A DNA stretch of 64,000 bases from contig NZ_JALGCL010000001.1 in the NCBI RefSeq assembly GCF_022808325.1, positions 1,357,540 through 1,421,539 on the forward strand. The letters are read 5' to 3'. The notes below the pieces were generated by a model that saw only the letters and a program-made list of their open reading frames with translations, made no database searches and was not told where the DNA came from. This stretch comes from Cognatiluteimonas sedimenti (lineage in GTDB: Bacteria; Pseudomonadota; Gammaproteobacteria; Xanthomonadales; Xanthomonadaceae). The translations under genes and the position numbers were made by a program. Numbering within the stretch: the stretch's first letter is position 1; every line of letters begins with the position of its first letter. Shown in pieces: positions 59,748 through 64,000 of this stretch.

Positions 59748-62126
59748 GTGCCCGCGCCGGGCTGCTTCCACTGCGGCGAAGCGCTGCCGGATCTGCCCGC
59801 GCGCCTGCTGCTCGACGGCGAGCGGCGCGAATTCTGCTGCAGCGGTTGCGCCACGGCCGCGCAATGGATCCGCGACGCGCGCCTGGACGACTACTACCGG
59901 CTGCGCAGCCAGCCGGCCTCGCGGGTCGGCACCGACAGCCCGGACCTTGCGGCCTGGGATCGCGAGGAACTGCTCGCCGGCCACGCGCGCGATGTCGTGA
60001 TCGACGGCACCCCCGGCCGCGAGATCACCGTGCTCAGCGACGGCATGCATTGCGCCGCCTGCGCGTGGCTGGTCGACCGCGCCCTGCAGCGCGACGCCGG
60101 CGTGCTGGAGACCAGCGCCAACGCGGTCACCGGCCGCATCCGCATCGCCTGGGACCCGCGACGCACGCCGTTGTCGCGGCTGCTCGCGCGGCTGGCCGCG
60201 CTTGGCTACCGGCCCTACCTCGCGGCGGGCGAAGAGCGCGAACGCGAGCGCCGCCGCGAGCGCAACCGCGCGCTGCTGCGGATCGGCCTGGCCGGCCTGG
60301 GCGCGATGCAGGCGATGATGTTCGCCGAAGCGCTGTACCTGGACACCAGCGGCAGCATGCCGCTGCCCACGCGCGATTTCTTCCGCTGGCTGACCTTCCT
60401 GGTGTCGACCCCGGTGGTGTTCTATGCCGGCTGGCCGTTCCTGGCCGGCGCCTGGCGCGAACTGCGGCTGCGCCGCCCCGGCATGGATACCCTGGTCGCC
60501 GGCTCGACCCTGCTCGCGTACTTCGCCAGCGTGGTCGGCACCGTGCGCGGCAGCGAGCACGTGTGGTACGACGCCGCGGTGATGTTCGTGTTCCTGCTGC
60601 TGGTCGCGCGCCAGCTCGAACAGCGTGCCCGCGGCATCGCCAGCGCCCAGGTCGATGCGTTGGCGCGCGCGCGCCCCGCGTTCGCCACCCGCGAACGCGC
60701 CGACGGCAGCCGCGAATCGGTGCCGCTCACCGCGCTCGCGGTCGGCGACATCGCCTGCGTCGCGGTCGGCGAACCGGTACCCGCCGACGGCGTGCTGCTT
60801 GATGGCGAAGCACGGTTCGAGGAGGCGTTGCTGACCGGCGAATCCAGCCCCGTGCCCAAGCGCGGCGGCGACCCGGTGTTCGCCGGCACCGCCTGCCGCG
60901 AGCATGCCGCGCGCCTGCGGGTCACCGGCGTCGGCGCCGATACCCGGCTGGCACAGCTTGTGCGGCTGGTGGAACAGGCGCAGGCGCACCGGCCGGCACT
61001 GGCGCGCAGCAGCGAACGCATCGCCAGCCGCTTCGTCGCCGGGCTGGCGGTGGCCGCGGTGCTGGTGTACGCGGGCTGGCGCCTGCACGATCCGTCGCGC
61101 GCCTTCGAGGTCACCCTGGCGTTGCTGGTGATCAGTTGCCCATGCGCGTTGTCGCTGGCCGTGCCGGCCGCGCTGGCGGCGGCGCATGGCGCGCTGGCCC
61201 GGCTGGGCGTGCTGGCGGTGCAGCCCGAGGCGCTGGAGCGGCTGGCGAATGCGACCGACGTGGTGTTCGACAAGACCGGCACGCTCGGCGATGGTCGGCC
61301 GCGGCTGCAGTCGGTGGACCAGCTCGATGGCCTCGATGCCGAGCAGGCATTGCGGATCGCCGCGGCGCTGGAACGCGACAGTGGCCACCCATTGGCGCAG
61401 GCCTTCACCGACACGCCCGGCAACGGGCTGGCGGCCAGCGGCCTGCGCGCGATCGCCGGCCAAGGCATCGAAGGCATGGTCGAAGGCGGCCTCTGGCGCC
61501 TCGGCCAGGCCGCGTTCGCGACCGGCGCGCCGGACGACGGCGGACTATGGCTGGCGGGCCCGGGTGGCCGCGCCCGCTTCACCGTCGCCGAAGGCGAACG
61601 CCAGGATGCCCGCAGCGCGATCGCGGCCTTGCGTGCGCAGGGCCTGGTCGTGCACCTGTCCAGCGGCGACGGCGATGCCGCGGTGCGGCGCTTCGCCACC
61701 GGACTGGGCATCGCGCACGCGCATGCGCGGCAGTCGCCGGCCGACAAGCTCGCCTATGCGCGCGGCCTGCAGGCCGACGGGCGGGTGGTGGCGATGGTCG
61801 GCGACGGCCTCAACGACGCGCCGGTGCTGGCCGGCGCCGACGTCTCGCTGGCGATCGGCGATGGCGCCGCGCTGGCGCAGCGCGCCGCCGACCTGGTGCT
61901 GGGCGGGCGCTCGCTGCTGCGCGTGCCCGATGCGATCGCGGTCGCGCGACGGACGCGCACGATCATGCGCCAGAACCTGGGCTGGGCGACCGCGTACAAC
62001 CTGCTGGCGCTGCCGCTTGCCGCCGCAGGGCTGGTGACGCCCTGGCTGGCGGCGCTGGGGATGGCGCTATCCTCGCTGGTGGTCACCGCCAATTCGCTGC
62101 GCCTGGCGCGGATGCGTGCACGATGA
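59748..62126 (+). CDS. ccoI: Cu-translocating P-type ATPase CcoI (FixI)
   Basis: The 792-aa P1B ATPase has an N-terminal Cys-rich metal domain (CFHCGEALP; EFCCSGCATAAQWI), an HMA domain with GMHCAACAWLV, eight helices, the transport motif ISCPCALSLAVP, the phosphorylation site DKTGTLGDGRP and the hinge GDGLNDAPVLAGADV. It exports copper for insertion into CcoN. The frame is open upstream; GTG 59748, two bases after the ccoH stop, gives the expected N-terminus. The stop overlaps ccoS (ATGA). Confidence 0.95.
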   Translation: MPAPGCFHCGEALPDLPARLLLDGERREFCCSGCATAAQWIRDARLDDYYRLRSQPASRVGTDSPDLAAWDREELLAGHARDVVIDGTPGREITVLSDGMHCAACAWLVDRALQRDAGVLETSANAVTGRIRIAWDPRRTPLSRLLARLAALGYRPYLAAGEERERERRRERNRALLRIGLAGLGAMQAMMFAEALYLDTSGSMPLPTRDFFRWLTFLVSTPVVFYAGWPFLAGAWRELRLRRPGMDTLVAGSTLLAYFASVVGTVRGSEHVWYDAAVMFVFLLLVARQLEQRARGIASAQVDALARARPAFATRERADGSRESVPLTALAVGDIACVAVGEPVPADGVLLDGEARFEEALLTGESSPVPKRGGDPVFAGTACREHAARLRVTGVGADTRLAQLVRLVEQAQAHRPALARSSERIASRFVAGLAVAAVLVYAGWRLHDPSRAFEVTLALLVISCPCALSLAVPAALAAAHGALARLGVLAVQPEALERLANATDVVFDKTGTLGDGRPRLQSVDQLDGLDAEQALRIAAALERDSGHPLAQAFTDTPGNGLAASGLRAIAGQGIEGMVEGGLWRLGQAAFATGAPDDGGLWLAGPGGRARFTVAEGERQDARSAIAALRAQGLVVHLSSGDGDAAVRRFATGLGIAHAHARQSPADKLAYARGLQADGRVVAMVGDGLNDAPVLAGADVSLAIGDGAALAQRAADLVLGGRSLLRVPDAIAVARRTRTIMRQNLGWATAYNLLALPLAAAGLVTPWLAALGMALSSLVVTANSLRLARMRAR

Positions 62127-62320
62127 ACATCCTGTTGCTGCTGATCCCGCTGAGCCTGCTGCTGATCGGGGTGGCGATCGCGGTGTTCGTGTGGGCGGTG
62201 CGCCGCGGCCAGTTCGACGACCTCGACACGCCCGCGCTCGACATCCTGCGCGAGGACGAACACGACCGCCCGCTGCGGCAGGAAGCTCCTCCGCCCGCGG
62301 ACCCCCGCGATGCCGATTGA
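62123..62320 (+). CDS. ccoS: cbb3 oxidase maturation protein CcoS
   Basis: The 65-aa single-span protein, MNILLLLIPLSLLLIGVAIA then VRRGQFDDLDTPALDILRED, has the DDLxTPA signature of CcoS/FixS, needed for cofactor insertion. It overlaps ccoI by four bases and the following gene by eleven. Confidence 0.95.
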   Translation: MNILLLLIPLSLLLIGVAIAVFVWAVRRGQFDDLDTPALDILREDEHDRPLRQEAPPPADPRDAD

Positions 62321-63035
62321 CTGGCTGACCCTGGGCGCGGCCTGGCTCAGCGGGCTGCTCGGCGGCGCGCACTGCGCGGCGATGTGCGGCGGCATCGCCA
62401 CGGGTTTCTCCGCGCTGTCCCCGCGCGGGGGATGGTGGCGCGCGCTGCAACCCAACCTCGGCCGCGTCCTCGGCTACACCCTCGCCGGCGCGATCGTCGG
62501 CGGCGTCGGCCACGGCCTGCTGGACCTGGCGCGCGTGCAATGGCTGGCGTGGGCGCTGCGCGCCGCGGTCGGCCTGGTGCTGGTGCTGGCGGCACTGCGA
62601 CTGCTCGGGCTCGGCCGGCACCTGGGATTCAGCGCCACCACGGGTGCTCGGCTATGGCAATGGCTGCGGCCCTTGCAGCGGCGCCTGTTGCTGGCCAGCG
62701 ACAGCAGCGGCAAGCGCATCGCCCTGGGCATGCTGTGGGGCTGGATGCCGTGCGGACTGAGCACCACCCTGCTGGCCGCCGCCTGGTTCCAGGCCGACGC
62801 CCGCAACGGCGCGTTGACCATGGCCGCCTTCGGGCTCGGGACCATGCCGTTGATGGTGCCGCTGACGTGGTCGGGCGCACGCCTGGGCCAGCGCCTGCAG
62901 CGCGGCGGCTGGCGCATTGCGGCGGGCCTGCTGGTGCTGGGTGCGGGGCTGGTGGTGATCGCGGCGCCCTGGCTCATGCAGCAGCCGGCCCTGCACGGGA
63001 TCCTGGCCGCGCTCGGCTGCCTGCCCCGGCATTAG
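62310..63035 (+). CDS. TauE/SafE-like (UreH-type) membrane protein of the cco cluster
   Basis: The 241-aa protein has about six helices. It has GGAHCAAMCGGIATGF at residues 18-33 (the HCxxMCGG motif of this subfamily) and GWMPCGLSTTLLAAA near 148, both Cys-containing and conserved in relatives found beside ccoS. A copper or heme-transport role is often supposed but not proven. It starts inside ccoS, so it is coupled to it. The 205-bp gap downstream has a CCCCTCCGGAGGGG stem (63102-63115) that may end the operon. Confidence 0.85.
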   Translation: MPIDWLTLGAAWLSGLLGGAHCAAMCGGIATGFSALSPRGGWWRALQPNLGRVLGYTLAGAIVGGVGHGLLDLARVQWLAWALRAAVGLVLVLAALRLLGLGRHLGFSATTGARLWQWLRPLQRRLLLASDSSGKRIALGMLWGWMPCGLSTTLLAAAWFQADARNGALTMAAFGLGTMPLMVPLTWSGARLGQRLQRGGWRIAAGLLVLGAGLVVIAAPWLMQQPALHGILAALGCLPRH

Positions 63036-63162
63036 ATCGCCTCGAGATCGACGCCTTGCCCCAATACCAGGCCGGCGCCGGGCGGCCTGCCGGCCCCGTC
63101 GCCCCTCCGGAGGGGGGCCAGGACGCAGCCAGCCTGCCCGACAAGCCCGTTCAGGCTGGATG

Positions 63163-63191
63163 TTGCACCGCACCAAACTCCGCGCTATGCT
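63163..63191 (+). promoter_or_regulatory. Promoter of phasin gene
   Basis: TTGCAC at 63163-63168, 17-bp spacer, TATGCT at 63186-63191; each matches the sigma-70 consensus at four of six positions. The leader of about 43 nt includes AGGA before the ATG. Confidence 0.55.
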
Positions 63192-63240
63192 GCAACGCAC
63201 AAAACCGGCAATCCCTGCCGGGCACCGCAGGAAAACCGCC

Positions 63241-63630
63241 ATGTACCAGATCAACGAGCAGTTCGCCGCCGCGACCCGCCAGTTCGCCGACAACGCCACC
63301 CAGGCCAACCGCCTGGCCCTGGCCAATGCCGAGCAGGTGTTCGGCCTGCAGCTGGCCAGCATCGAGCAGAGCGTCAACGCCACCTTCGCCTTCTGGGGCG
63401 AGCTGGCCGAAGTGCGCGACGCCGACGGCTTCAAGGCCGTGTGGCCCAAGGGCGTGCAGGTTGCGCGCGAGAACGTCGAGCGCGCCGTCAGCACCGGCCA
63501 GGAAGTCATGGGCCGCACGCTGAAGACCAACGAAGCCATCGGCCAGCTGGCCAAGGGCCAGTTCGAAGCCGCCACCGCGCAGGTCAAGGCCGACGTGGAG
63601 AAGGTGGTCAAGGCCGCCAAGGCGAAGTAA
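63241..63630 (+). CDS. Phasin family protein
   Basis: The 129-aa, nearly all alpha-helical protein has amphipathic heptads: NEQFAAATRQFADNATQANR at the start and QLAKGQFEAATAQVKADVEK near the end. This is the phasin_2 pattern. Phasins coat polyhydroxyalkanoate granules, but no pha genes are in the window and some phasin-like proteins have other roles. ATG 63241 is preferred over upstream in-frame Met codons, which lie in the promoter. It is a single-gene unit with its own terminator. Confidence 0.85.
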   Translation: MYQINEQFAAATRQFADNATQANRLALANAEQVFGLQLASIEQSVNATFAFWGELAEVRDADGFKAVWPKGVQVARENVERAVSTGQEVMGRTLKTNEAIGQLAKGQFEAATAQVKADVEKVVKAAKAK

Positions 63631-63696
63631 TTGCGTTGGGTTCGACGAGGCCGGAATTTCCGGCCTTGCGGGCCAACCTCCCCGCGTTGACGAAGG

Positions 63697-63725
63697 CCCG
63701 GCAGCTCGCGCTGCCGGGTTTTTTT
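63697..63725 (+). terminator. Rho-independent terminator of phasin gene
   Basis: Stem CCCGGCAG/CTGCCGGG, loop CTCGCG, then seven T. It is the best terminator in the window. An AGGCCGGAA/TTCCGGCCT stem at about 63650 precedes it. Confidence 0.92.
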
Positions 63726-63756
63726 ATGCGCAGCGCCATGTCTTCGGCTGGCAGCG

Positions 63757-64000
63757 GCGCCGGATGCGGATATCCGTCGGGCGCCGGATGCGGATATCCG
63801 TCGGGCGCCGGATGCGGATATCCGTCGGGCGCCGGATGCGGATATCCGTCGGGCGCCGGATGCGGATATCCGTCGGGCGCCGGATGCGGATATCCGTCGG
63901 GCGCCGGATGCGGATATCCGTCGGGCGCCGGATGCGGATATCCGTCGGGCGCCGGATGCGGATATCCGTCGGGCGCCGGATGCGGATATCCGTCGGGCGC
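63757..64000. repeat. Perfect 24-bp tandem repeat array (10 full copies, continues past window)
   Basis: The unit at 63757-63780 is repeated without a single change to the end of the window (ten copies plus four bases). Each unit contains two palindromes, GGCGCC and CGGATATCCG (an EcoRV site), and has no stop codon in any frame. The string GGGCGCCGGATGCGGA in each copy recurs exactly at 1914-1929 beside the inverted repeat there. The absence of unique spacers excludes a CRISPR array. The array begins about 30 bp after the phasin terminator. Confidence 0.97.

Noticed and set aside
63757..64000. CRISPR array
   Set aside because: The repeat units are directly contiguous with no unique spacers, and no cas gene is in the window.

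Overview
The window is very GC-rich, densely packed chromosomal DNA from a gammaproteobacterium. The best fit is the Xanthomonadaceae/Lysobacteraceae (Lysobacter- or Luteimonas-like). Evidence: family resemblance of the proteins, the prmA–zinc-ribbon/DUF3426–fis–purH–purD block, an aerobic cbb3 oxidase cluster, GTG/TTG starts, and strong G/C bias at third codon positions. I see no phage, plasmid, transposase or CRISPR. Almost everything is core housekeeping, so the accessory interest lies in intergenic repeats, promoter architecture and a few odd domain fusions. Genus-level placement is inference.

Layout. 1-1720 is the 5' part of a glutamate-synthase-small-subunit-like Fe-S oxidoreductase. 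1721-2259 is a gene-free stretch with two long inverted repeats that share a core. 2260-7315 is an RND efflux pump (permease, adaptor) divergent from its TetR regulator, with a clear operator between. 7478-9645 holds pcm and a TolC-type outer-membrane channel. 9661-15295 is an LPS block: waaA, two convergent lipid A acyltransferase paralogues, an O-antigen ligase and a GT4 glycosyltransferase. 15336-25707 holds a zinc-ribbon protein, pirin, YceI, nitroreductase, ELM1-like protein, glnE, an FAD oxidoreductase and a GT39-TPR membrane protein.

25873-32174 carries groEL/groES with a CIRCE-like element, then cutA, a DsbD with a duplicated N-terminal domain, a TlpA-like thioredoxin and aroQ. 32296-43223 is accBC, an unknown secreted protein, prmA, DUF3426, fis, purH, purD and an MFS-acyltransferase fusion. 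43403-47424 holds ampE, nudC, erpA and two uncharacterised membrane proteins. 47526-51754 is a two-gene signalling operon: a REC protein with degenerate GGDEF and EAL domains, then a hybrid histidine kinase. 51910-53419 holds bfr and Fur-box-linked bfd (iron storage) and rppH. tRNA-Met and queD follow. 54135-63035 is one long cbb3 oxidase cluster (ccoNOQP, a small unknown, ccoG, ccoH, ccoI, ccoS, a SafE-type protein) behind an FNR/ANR-type promoter. 63241-63630 is a phasin with its own promoter and terminator. From 63757 the window ends inside a perfect 24-bp tandem repeat.

Three things deserve most attention. (1) The paired inverted repeats at 1924-2175 have a conserved, SD/anti-SD-like loop but different self-complementary arms. 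One arm shares 16 identical bases with the tandem unit at the other end of the window. (2) At least six or seven genes have a TANNNT-like hexamer exactly 6-7 nt before ATG and no Shine-Dalgarno, which predicts leaderless mRNAs. (3) The tandem array is open in all six frames and preceded by in-frame ATGs, so it may encode a repetitive Cys/Gly/Tyr peptide or be a non-coding structural array.
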